Assembly: GCA_035473255.1 (NCBI GenBank)
Contig: DATIOK010000130.1
Coordinates: 1 to 64,000 of the forward strand
DNA length: 64,000 bases
Direction of reading: 5' to 3'
Origin: JAICYJ01 sp035473255
GTDB lineage: Bacteria > Actinomycetota > Thermoleophilia > Gaiellales > JAICJC01
Part shown: in pieces, positions 42,258 to 49,474 of the stretch
Position numbering within the stretch: the stretch's first letter is position 1
Layout: every line of letters begins with the position of its first letter
Notes under the pieces: generated by a model
Database searches by the model: none
What the model saw: the letters and a program-made list of their open reading frames with translations, nothing else
What the model was told of the DNA's origin: nothing
Program-made: the position numbers and the translations under genes

Positions 42258-44033
42258 ATGATCCTCGTCGCCCCAACCCAGCGCCCGATCAGCTCGATCG
42301 TCACCCGCATCGGTGCCTGGCTGCCCCGTGGTTGGGGCGACCTGGCCCGCCAGCTGGCCATCTTCGCGCTGTTCGACCTGCTCTACGAGGCGACCCGCAC
42401 ACTGGCCGTCGGTGACCGCGCGGTCGCCCTTCGCCACGCCAACGACATCGTCTCGGCCGAGCGCTCGCTGGGGATGTTCCATGAGCTCGACGTCCAGCAC
42501 TTCGCGGCCACGTCGCCGCATTTCGTGCAGGCTGTCGCCAACTGGACGTACTTCAACTGCCAGTTCACGATCAGCTTCGGGTTCCTGTTCTGGGTCTACC
42601 TGCGCCGCAACCATGCGTTCCCGCTGGTGCGCAACGTGTTCATCGTTGCCAACACGATCGGCCTGGCCTGCTACACGCTCTACCCGGCGGCACCGCCGCG
42701 GATGCTGGGCTCGCTCGGCTTCGTGGACACGCTCAACGAGACGTCCGTCAATCACCACTCCGGCCTGATCGCATCGCTGTCCAACCCGTACGCGGCGATG
42801 CCCAGCCTGCACACCGCCTACGCCCTGATCGTCGGCATTTCCGCCGTCATGCTCGTCCGCACCCGCGTGCTGCGCGTGCTGTGGGCCGTCTACCCGGCAC
42901 TGGTCGTGTTCTCGATCGTGGCCACCGCCAACCACTTCTTCCTCGACGCGGCCGGCGGCGCCGCCGTGGCGATGCTCGCCGCGCTCGCCGTCTATGCGGC
43001 CCACACGCGCAGCCGGCGACTCGCGGCTGTGCTGGTGGCGGCGCCGGTCGCGTCGTTCCTGGTCTACGGCTTCGCCGGCCGCGCCGGCCAGGCCGCCGAT
43101 ACGCTTGCGGCCGTGGCCCTGGGAACGCTGGCGCTGGCGATGGCCGCCAACCTGGTGTCCGTCTGGCTGAAGGCTGCCGTCTGGCGCCGCACCCTGGACG
43201 CCGTCGACGACGCCCCGCGGCTGACGACGCGCGACCTGCTGCCCAGCGTCTTCATCGGCTTCCTGTTCAACACGGTGCTGGTCGCCCGGCTGGGCGAGCT
43301 GGTGCGGGTCGCGGTGCTGACCCGCCGCATCCGCCGCTCCGGATCGCAGCTGCCTGTGACCGCGGTCGCCGGCACGCTGGTCGCCGAACAGCTCGTGCTC
43401 GGCGCGGCGCTGGCCGTGATCGGCGCGGGTCTGGCGCTGACGATCGTCGACCTGCCCGCGTGGGCCGACTCGACGCTGATGGTTCTCGGTGCCCTGACCG
43501 GTGGCGCCGTGATCGCCGGGATCCTCGCCAGGCGCACACAGCCGACCCTTCCCTCTCGGCTCACGCGCCTGGCGGGCCCGGCACGAGAGCTGCGCCGCAG
43601 CCTGCGGATCATGCGCGATCCCCGGCGCCTGGCCGTGGCGCTGGCTCTGGGTGTCGCCTCGTGGGCGGCCCAGATCGCCGGCATCTACTGGACGCTCGAC
43701 GCGTTCGGCCTGCCCCATACGATCACCTCGGCCTCGGCCGTGTTCATGGTCTCGACGCTGGTCGGCGTGGTGCCGCTGATGCCCGGGAACGTGGGCGTCT
43801 TCCAGATTGCGGTGGCTGGCGTGCTGGCCTCGTCATTCGGGATCTCGGCCGCATCCGGCGCCGCGTTTGCGATCGGCCTGCAGGCCACCGAGGTGCTGCT
43901 CGGTGCCGGAATCGGGGCACTGTTCCTGCTGGCCGAGAGCGCCTCCTTCACCGAGCTGCGCCGAGCCGCTCCGGCGGCAGCGACCGTCACGCCGTGCGAG
44001 GCGTACGACCGGCAGCTGGCCTACGCTGCCTAG
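42258..44033 (+). CDS. Fusion of PAP2-type phosphatase/transferase and LPG synthase-like flippase domains
   Basis: The 591-aa multi-pass protein joins two membrane modules. Residues about 1-255 form a PAP2_3/Aur1-like domain (CYTLYPAAPPRM, NPYAAMPSLHTAYAL, ANHFFLDAAGG; catalytic His residues present), as in inositol phosphotransferases. Residues about 270-575 form an LPG_synthase_TM/UPF0104 domain (FNTVLVARLGELVRV, VPLMPGNVGVFQIAVAGVL). Together they suggest coupled modification and translocation of a lipid, which is inference. A weak CACGCT element lies 6 nt before the ATG. Its stop abuts the next ATG with no gap. Confidence 0.83.
   Translation: MILVAPTQRPISSIVTRIGAWLPRGWGDLARQLAIFALFDLLYEATRTLAVGDRAVALRHANDIVSAERSLGMFHELDVQHFAATSPHFVQAVANWTYFNCQFTISFGFLFWVYLRRNHAFPLVRNVFIVANTIGLACYTLYPAAPPRMLGSLGFVDTLNETSVNHHSGLIASLSNPYAAMPSLHTAYALIVGISAVMLVRTRVLRVLWAVYPALVVFSIVATANHFFLDAAGGAAVAMLAALAVYAAHTRSRRLAAVLVAAPVASFLVYGFAGRAGQAADTLAAVALGTLALAMAANLVSVWLKAAVWRRTLDAVDDAPRLTTRDLLPSVFIGFLFNTVLVARLGELVRVAVLTRRIRRSGSQLPVTAVAGTLVAEQLVLGAALAVIGAGLALTIVDLPAWADSTLMVLGALTGGAVIAGILARRTQPTLPSRLTRLAGPARELRRSLRIMRDPRRLAVALALGVASWAAQIAGIYWTLDAFGLPHTITSASAVFMVSTLVGVVPLMPGNVGVFQIAVAGVLASSFGISAASGAAFAIGLQATEVLLGAGIGALFLLAESASFTELRRAAPAAATVTPCEAYDRQLAYAA
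44022..44027 (+). promoter_or_regulatory. -10 hexamer TACGCT inside the upstream gene end
   Basis: Six nucleotides before the ATG at 44034; encoded by the last codons of the PAP2-LPG synthase gene. Alternatively the two genes are simply coupled. Confidence 0.35.
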
Positions 44034-44822
44034 ATGATTCGGGCAATCGGCTGGTGTGTGGCGGCCGTGTTAAGCGCGGTGATCCTGACGGTCGCGGGCT
44101 GCGCCGCCGCGGGCGGGGCAAGCAGCATGACGTCGTCATCGCCGCCGCCGTCGGTCGCGGCCACCAGGCCGCCCCCGACCACCACCACGATCACCGACCC
44201 GGTGCCGCCCACCACCACGACGCCGCCGCCGGCGCCGCCCACGCCGTCGGCGGCGAAGCCGCCCATCACCCGGGACCGCATCAGGTACGGCGCGAAGCGA
44301 CGCGCCGAGATGGCCGGCTACGCGTACCGCCACTACGGCGTGCGCAGCTTCCGGCTGCACCCGAAGCTGATCGTGCTGCACTTCACCGACAGCGGGCCTG
44401 GCTCGTACCCCGGCGTGCACGCGCTGTTCAACGCCAACGCGCCCAACGGCGGCGAGCTTCCCGGCGTCTGCGCGCACTACGTGGTCGACCAGGACGGCAC
44501 CATCTACCAGCAGGTACCGCTCGGTATCATGTGCCGGCATGCGATCGGCGTCAACGACCACGCGATCGGCATCGAGATGATCCAGCAGCAGGGCATCTCG
44601 TCGCACTGGGCCGACCAGCAGATCCTGCATCGCCGCCCCCAGATCCGGAGCGTGCTGGCGCTGGTGCGCTGGCTGCAGGGCCGCTTCCACATCGCCCAGA
44701 GGAACGTCATCGGCCACTCGATGGCCAACCACTCGCCCTTCTTCCACGACCGCGAGGGCTGGCGCAACGACCACACCGACTGGCAGGCGCAGGACGTGCG
44801 GGAGCTGAGGCGGCGCCTGTAG
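44034..44822 (+). CDS. N-acetylmuramoyl-L-alanine amidase lipoprotein (Amidase_2/PGRP)
   Basis: The 262-aa protein has a lipoprotein signal (IRAIGWCVAAVLSAVILTVAGC, lipobox TVAGC, Cys at about residue 23), a Thr/Pro-rich wall linker (about 30-80) and a PGRP/AmpD-type domain with zinc histidines in VLHFTDS and NVIGHSMAN and the HYVVDQDGTIYQQVP strand. It cleaves peptidoglycan stem peptides outside the membrane. It directly follows the lipid-enzyme gene and precedes glycerol kinase. Confidence 0.88.
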   Translation: MIRAIGWCVAAVLSAVILTVAGCAAAGGASSMTSSSPPPSVAATRPPPTTTTITDPVPPTTTTPPPAPPTPSAAKPPITRDRIRYGAKRRAEMAGYAYRHYGVRSFRLHPKLIVLHFTDSGPGSYPGVHALFNANAPNGGELPGVCAHYVVDQDGTIYQQVPLGIMCRHAIGVNDHAIGIEMIQQQGISSHWADQQILHRRPQIRSVLALVRWLQGRFHIAQRNVIGHSMANHSPFFHDREGWRNDHTDWQAQDVRELRRRL

Positions 44823-44825
44823 CCT
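44820..44825 (+). promoter_or_regulatory. -10 hexamer TAGCCT overlapping the amidase stop codon
   Basis: The first three bases are the TAG stop of the amidase gene; seven nucleotides separate the hexamer from the GTG of glycerol kinase. Confidence 0.45.
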
Positions 44826-44832
44826 GAGCGGC

Positions 44833-46236
44833 GTGATCCTCGCAATCGACCAGGGCACCACCGGCACAACGTGCCTCGTCGTCGACGACGACGGCCTGGT
44901 GCGCGGTCGCGGGTCACGTCCGATCGAGCAGCGCTACCCCCGGCCGGGCTGGGTCGAGCACGACCCCGAGCAGCTGTGGAGCAGCGTCACCGAGTCGGCA
45001 GCGGATGCGCTGGCGGCGGCCGGCGTATCGGCCGCCGACATACGCGCGATCGGCATCACCAACCAGCGTGAGACCACGGTCCTGTGGGACCGGTCGAGTG
45101 GCCGCGCGGTGGCCGACGCGATCGTGTGGCAGGACCGCCGCACGGCCGCCGCCTGCGCCGATCTGCCTGCCGGCCTGATCCGCGAGCTGACCGGCCTCAC
45201 TCCCGACCCGTACTTCTCGGCCACCAAGCTGGCCTGGCTGCTCGAGCACGCGGTCGATTCGCCTGAGGGCCTGGCGTTCGGCACCGTGGACAGCTGGCTG
45301 ATCTGGAAGCTGACCGGCGGCCAGGTGCACGCCACCGATCCCACCAACGCCTCGCGCACCATGCTCTGCTCGCTGCGGACGCTTGACTGGGACGACCGCC
45401 TGCTCGAGCTGTTCGGCGTGCCGGCCAACCTGCTGCCGGAGATCCGGCCGTCCAGCGGCCTGTTCGGGGAAGCCCGGCTGCTGGGAGCGCAGCTGCCGGT
45501 GATGGGCGTGGCCGGCGACCAGCAGGCGGCGCTGTTCGGCCAGGCCTGCCTCGAGCCCGGACAGGCCAAGGTCACGTACGGCACCGGTAGCTTCCTGCTG
45601 GTGAACGACGGCGAGCGGCGCGACCCGCCGCCGCACGGCCTGGTGCGGACGGCCGCGGCGCAGCCCGGGGTGACGGCACTCGAGGGCTCGGTGTTCGTGT
45701 CGGGGGCAGCCGTCCAGTGGCTGCGGGACGGGCTCGGGATCCTGGCGGACGCCGGCGACAGCGCCCGGCTGGCCGCCTCGCTGGACGGAAACGACGGCGT
45801 CTACTTCGTGCCCGCCCTGGCCGGGTTGGGGTCGCCCTGGTGGGACGCCGATGCGCGCGGGCTGATCACGGGCCTCACCCGCGGCAGCACCCGCGCTCAC
45901 CTGGCGCGAGCGGCGCTCGAGGCGATCGCCTACCAGGTGCGGGATGTGGTGGAGGCGATCCCGGGCGGGGTGGTCGCCCTGCGGGCCGACGGCGGAGCGG
46001 CCGCCAACGACTGGCTGATGCAGTTCCAGGCCGACCTGCTGGGCGTGGCCGTGGAGGTTGCCGTCGAGCGGGAGATGACGGCGCTGGGCGCCGCTGCGCT
46101 GGCGTCCGGCCGGCCCCCGGCTGTCGCCGCCGGGAAGGTCTACGAGCCGCGCATGTCACGCGACCAGTCCGACGCGCTGCACCACGACTGGTTGGTCGCA
46201 GTGCAGCGCGCCAGGAGCGCCGGTCCCGCTAGCTGA
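44833..46236 (+). CDS. glpK: Glycerol kinase (FGGY family)
   Basis: The 467-aa kinase phosphorylates glycerol to glycerol-3-phosphate: ILAIDQGTTGTTCLV (phosphate loop), AIGITNQRETTVLWDR, AIVWQDRRTAA, VAGDQQAALFGQACLEPGQAKVTYGTGSF and GLGSPWWDADARG. It is about 30 residues shorter than typical GlpK (495-505 aa), mainly at the C-terminus. GTG start with TAGCCT 7 nt upstream. It converges with the DHA2 exporter gene (8-nt overlap). Confidence 0.9.
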   Translation: MILAIDQGTTGTTCLVVDDDGLVRGRGSRPIEQRYPRPGWVEHDPEQLWSSVTESAADALAAAGVSAADIRAIGITNQRETTVLWDRSSGRAVADAIVWQDRRTAAACADLPAGLIRELTGLTPDPYFSATKLAWLLEHAVDSPEGLAFGTVDSWLIWKLTGGQVHATDPTNASRTMLCSLRTLDWDDRLLELFGVPANLLPEIRPSSGLFGEARLLGAQLPVMGVAGDQQAALFGQACLEPGQAKVTYGTGSFLLVNDGERRDPPPHGLVRTAAAQPGVTALEGSVFVSGAAVQWLRDGLGILADAGDSARLAASLDGNDGVYFVPALAGLGSPWWDADARGLITGLTRGSTRAHLARAALEAIAYQVRDVVEAIPGGVVALRADGGAAANDWLMQFQADLLGVAVEVAVEREMTALGAAALASGRPPAVAAGKVYEPRMSRDQSDALHHDWLVAVQRARSAGPAS

Positions 46237-47686
46237 GATCGATTGCCGGCTCGCCGGCGGGGACAGGCTGCTCGGTCTTGACGTCCCTGGGGATGAACAG
46301 GAGCGTCGCCACCAACCCGATCAGCGCCATCCCGGCCCCGACCAGGAAGGCCACGTGAAAGCCGTCCACGAGCGCGTTGGGGATCAACGCCAGGTTGTTC
46401 CCGTGATCGCCCAGATACGAGTCGTATCGGGTGAACGTGATCGTCGACAGCACCGCGACGCCGAGCGCGCCGCCGACCTGCTGCGAGGTGTTGATCAGGC
46501 CGGAAGCGATGCCGGCTTCGTCGTGGGTGACCCCGATCAGCGAGGCGATCTGCACGGGCACGAACGAGAAGCCGAGCCCGATCCCGGCCAGGATGAAGCC
46601 TGGCGCCAGGTCGGTCGCGTAGGAGCCGTGCACCGACACCTGCGAGAACCAGACCAGGCCCGCCACCAGCAGCACCATGCCGGTGATCAGCACCGAGCGC
46701 ACGCCGATCCTCGTCACCAACGCCTGCGAGGCGCCGGCGGCGACGATGATCACCGAGGCCACCAGCAGGTAGGCCACGCCCGCCTTCAGGGCCGAGTAGC
46801 CGAGCACCTGCTGCATGTACAGCGACAGCAGGAAGAACATCGAGAAGATGGCCGCTCCCAGCAGCAATCCGACGATATTGGCACCGGTCAGCGACTTCAG
46901 GCGGAAGATCGAGAACGGCAGGATCGGGGCCTTCGCGCGCAGCTCGACGGCGATGAAGCCGGCCAGCAGCACGGCGGCGCCGACCAGCGAGCCGACCACC
47001 CTGGACGACGTCCAGCTGTACGTATCGGTCGTGACCAGCCCATAGACCAGCAGCGTCAGCCCGGCGGTGACCAGAATGGCGCCTGCGATGTCGAGGCTGC
47101 GGTTGCCCAGCTCGACACGGCTCTCGTGCAGCACCCGCTGACCGGCCAGGATCACGATCAGGCCGATCGGCACGTTCAGGAAGAAGATCCACTCCCAGCC
47201 GACCTGGTCGGTGAGGATGCCGCCCAGCAGCACGCCCACGGCACCGCCCGTGCCGGCGATGGCGCCCCAGATGGCGAGCGCCTTGTTACGCTCCTCGCCC
47301 TCGGCGAAGGTGGTGGTGAGGATGGCCAGCGCGGCCGGTGAGATCACCGCGGCGCCGAGGCCCTGGATGGCGCGGAACACGATCAGCTGCGTGTCCGACT
47401 GAGACAGGCCGCAGGCCAGCGACGCGGCCGAGAACAGCACCAGGCCGGAAATGAACATTCGTTTTCTGCCGAGCAGGTCGGCGACGCGGCTGCCCAGCAT
47501 CAGGAAGCCGCCGAAGGTCAGGGTGTACGCGCTTACCACCCACTGCAGGTTGGCGTCAGAGAAGTTGAGCGCGTTCTTGATGGTGGGAAGCGCGACGTTG
47601 ACGATGGCCACGTCGAGCACCACCATAAACTGGACTGCACACAGCAGGACCAGCGCGAGCCATTTGCGATCAGTGTCAGGACTCAT
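46229..47686 (-). CDS. DHA2 family MFS drug exporter (EmrB/QacA type)
   Basis: The 485-aa, 14-helix exporter has LALVLLCAVQFMVVLDVAIVNVALP (helix 1), LLGRKRMFISGLVLF, and the antiporter motif region FRAIQGLGAAVISPAALAIL. The ATG at 47686 has GGAG about 8 nt upstream, and the longer frame starting at TTG 47746 would run through the promoter. Divergent from a TetR regulator with an operator in between, so it is probably an inducible drug pump. Confidence 0.92.
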   Translation of the reverse strand: MSPDTDRKWLALVLLCAVQFMVVLDVAIVNVALPTIKNALNFSDANLQWVVSAYTLTFGGFLMLGSRVADLLGRKRMFISGLVLFSAASLACGLSQSDTQLIVFRAIQGLGAAVISPAALAILTTTFAEGEERNKALAIWGAIAGTGGAVGVLLGGILTDQVGWEWIFFLNVPIGLIVILAGQRVLHESRVELGNRSLDIAGAILVTAGLTLLVYGLVTTDTYSWTSSRVVGSLVGAAVLLAGFIAVELRAKAPILPFSIFRLKSLTGANIVGLLLGAAIFSMFFLLSLYMQQVLGYSALKAGVAYLLVASVIIVAAGASQALVTRIGVRSVLITGMVLLVAGLVWFSQVSVHGSYATDLAPGFILAGIGLGFSFVPVQIASLIGVTHDEAGIASGLINTSQQVGGALGVAVLSTITFTRYDSYLGDHGNNLALIPNALVDGFHVAFLVGAGMALIGLVATLLFIPRDVKTEQPVPAGEPAIDLS

Positions 47687-47716
47687 CGAACCATCTCCAA
47701 ACGTTGGAGTCGTGTT

Positions 47717-47746
47717 AGGATAGGATACAATACAGTGGTGTATCAA
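47717..47746 (-). promoter_or_regulatory. Promoter with embedded TetR-type operator
   Basis: On the minus strand, TTGATA (47741-47746) and TATCCT (47717-47722) are spaced by 18 nt, a good -35/-10 pair for the exporter. Between and over them lies an inverted repeat GATACA-N9-TGTATC (47724-47744), suitable for the adjacent TetR repressor. Binding would block the promoter. Confidence 0.6.
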
Positions 47747-47775
47747 AACCTCCCGGCCGTGTCAAACTTCTAGCG

Positions 47776-48390
47776 ATGGATGCGATGTCTGATCTGACAA
47801 CTGCTGAACAGCGACGCCCCCCGGGGCGGCCGCGGAACGAGGAGGCGGACCGCGAGATCATCGCCGCCACCCTGCGGCTGCTGCCCTTGCAGGGCTACGA
47901 TCGGCTCTCGGTGGAGGCCGTGGCAGCCGAGGCAGACGTCACCCGCGCCACCATCTATCGGCGCTATCCCAGCAAGGCGGAGCTGGTGTGCGCCGCTCTC
48001 AGCGCATACCCGGACGACGCGAGCGTGGGCGATCTCGCCGACGTGCGGGCCTACCTGGTCACGCTGATGGCGGTGTTCCGAGCCGGGATCCAGGCCTGCG
48101 ACGGGGTGGCCATCTGCAGCTCGCTGTACCTGAACCGTGAGCAGCACCCGGAGATGCTGGAGGAGTTCCGACGCGCGGTGGTGGAGCCGCGCATGGAGCG
48201 GATGCGCTCCGTGCTCGAAGCGGCCGCGGCCGCCGGCCACGTTCGCAAGGGCATCGACGTCGAGATGGTCGTGACGATGCTGTTCGGGGCCGGCATCCAG
48301 CGGGTGCTGACGGGCGGCACGCTGGACGACGCCTGGCCCGAGCGGGTGGTAGCGGCGGCGTGGCCGCTGCTCGACCCCGCCGGCTGTTAG
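47776..48390 (+). CDS. TetR family transcriptional regulator
   Basis: The 204-aa regulator has an N-terminal helix-turn-helix (RLLPLQGYDRLSVEAVAAEADVTRATIYRRYPSKAELV, read in segments) and a C-terminal ligand domain of the TetR_C group with GAGIQRVLTGG. It likely represses the divergent DHA2 exporter. The ATG at 47776 is the first; a second in-frame ATG at 47785 is possible. Confidence 0.92.
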   Translation: MDAMSDLTTAEQRRPPGRPRNEEADREIIAATLRLLPLQGYDRLSVEAVAAEADVTRATIYRRYPSKAELVCAALSAYPDDASVGDLADVRAYLVTLMAVFRAGIQACDGVAICSSLYLNREQHPEMLEEFRRAVVEPRMERMRSVLEAAAAAGHVRKGIDVEMVVTMLFGAGIQRVLTGGTLDDAWPERVVAAAWPLLDPAGC

Positions 48391-48429
48391 CTGTCCGCCG
48401 CCGTCCTGCTGATGGTTGATTCCGCGGTC

Positions 48430-48609
48430 TCCGTGGCTATTCGCCGCCGTGGCGCTGCCCTACCAGGTCTACCGCCAGACCGGACGTCGGTGCGGTTCTC
48501 GGTTGTGTCCGGCGGGCTGATCTGCATCGCCGGCGCCGGGCTGATGCAGCTGCTGCTGCCGGCGCTGTTCCGCTACCAGCGGCCGGCCGCGCTCACGGCT
48601 TCCACTTGA
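48430..48609 (+). pseudogene. Remnant of an EntS/DHA3-like MFS gene
   Basis: One frame starting at 48428 encodes WLFAAVALPYQVYRQTG, which matches helix 1 of the MFS protein at 34930 (VTYVALPYQAYQLSG). A second frame then encodes RFSVVSGGLICIAGAGL and LLLPALFRYQRPA, which match its last helix and C-terminus. Everything between has been lost and the frames differ, so this is a deleted, frameshifted gene end. It overlaps the 3' end of the redoxin gene on the other strand. Confidence 0.6.
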
Positions 48610-49111
48610 TGCTGCAGCCGACCGGCGTCGTCTCCGGCCGTCGCAGCTCGACGCCCGACAGCACGTCGTCGAGCGCCTCACGTAGCCACAGCGCGTTGGC
48701 CGCCGGGTCCTCGTAGTCCTGGTCGGGCGCGCCCCGGTAGCGGATGCGCATCTCGCCGTCGATCACGAACACGTCGGGCGTGGTGCGCGCGCCGTAGGCG
48801 CGTGCCACCTCCTGCGCCTCGTCGTGAAGGTACGGTACCGACCAGCCCTCCTCGGCCACCCGCTCGCGCATCGCGTCGAGCGAGTCGGACGGGTAGCGCT
48901 CACCATCGTTGGGGTTCACGAACAACGTGCGGACGCCGCGGAACCCGTAGTCGTGCGCGACATCGGCCAGCCGCTCGTGCCAGGCCAGCGCGTAGGGGCA
49001 GTGGTTGCAGGTGAACACGACCACCACCGGCCCGGTGGCGGTCAGCTCCGAGAGCCGGTGCACGCGGCCGTCGGTGTCGGGCAGCGCGAAGTCGTGAGCG
49101 GTGGCGATCAC
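48593..49111 (-). CDS. Thioredoxin-family redoxin
   Basis: The 172-aa protein has an AhpC/TSA-like fold with FALPDTDGRVHRLSEL, the CxxC motif in VVVFTCNHCPYALAW (about residues 33-42), TLFVNPNDGERYPSDS and TPDVFVIDGEMRIRYRG. It belongs to a known thioredoxin-like family and is not a TlpA-type exported protein (no signal). GTG start overlaps the stop of the upstream gene (GTGA). Confidence 0.85.
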   Translation of the reverse strand: MIATAHDFALPDTDGRVHRLSELTATGPVVVVFTCNHCPYALAWHERLADVAHDYGFRGVRTLFVNPNDGERYPSDSLDAMRERVAEEGWSVPYLHDEAQEVARAYGARTTPDVFVIDGEMRIRYRGAPDQDYEDPAANALWLREALDDVLSGVELRRPETTPVGCSIKWKP

Positions 49112-49428
49112 GCGGCCACCGCCTGTGCCAGCGCCTCGCGCAGCCGCGCGGGATCGGGAGTGGGCGACGGGCGGCCGTCGGCGCGGCGGTAGATGCGGCA
49201 GGTGAGGCCGGGCATGTCGTCGGCCGGGAAGGGGTCGACGCCCCCGATGCGGATCGTGGGCGATCCCGGGAAGCGCTCCTCCACAGCCTGCTGCTCGGTC
49301 GCCATCTCGCGCATCTCGACCGCGTCGGGATCGAGGCCAAGGTCGGTCAGCGCGGCGCGCAGGTCGGCCAGCGTGCGCTCGGTGGACGGGCAGCCCTGCC
49401 ACCAGAGAAGCTCGATGCGAGGTCGCAT
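49108..49428 (-). CDS. Thioredoxin-fold protein with single N-terminal cysteine
   Basis: The 106-aa protein has a glutaredoxin-like start RIELLWWQGCPSTERTLADL, where the usual second Cys of GCPxC is absent (GCPST), and SPTIRIGGVDPFP, a cis-Pro strand. It may bind a metal or act as a monothiol. The ATG at 49428 has TATGCT 7 nt upstream; an in-frame ATG 12 nt earlier lies inside that element. Coupled to the redoxin gene. Confidence 0.75.
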   Translation of the reverse strand: MRPRIELLWWQGCPSTERTLADLRAALTDLGLDPDAVEMREMATEQQAVEERFPGSPTIRIGGVDPFPADDMPGLTCRIYRRADGRPSPTPDPARLREALAQAVAA

Positions 49429-49435
49429 GGCCGTC

Positions 49436-49441
49436 AGCATA
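49436..49441 (-). promoter_or_regulatory. -10 hexamer TATGCT
   Basis: Seven nucleotides before ATG 49428; it overlaps and excludes the upstream ATG at 49440. Confidence 0.45.
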
Positions 49442-49474
49442 GCCGGGCCGTGCCGACTAGGATCGCTCGCTCAG

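Noticed and set aside
48411..48423. GATGGTTGATTCC shared with the end of the palindrome at 32789
   Set aside because: Only 13 nt match and no paired arm follows. Matches of this length are expected by chance in a 64-kb window; kept only as a hint of a lost element end.
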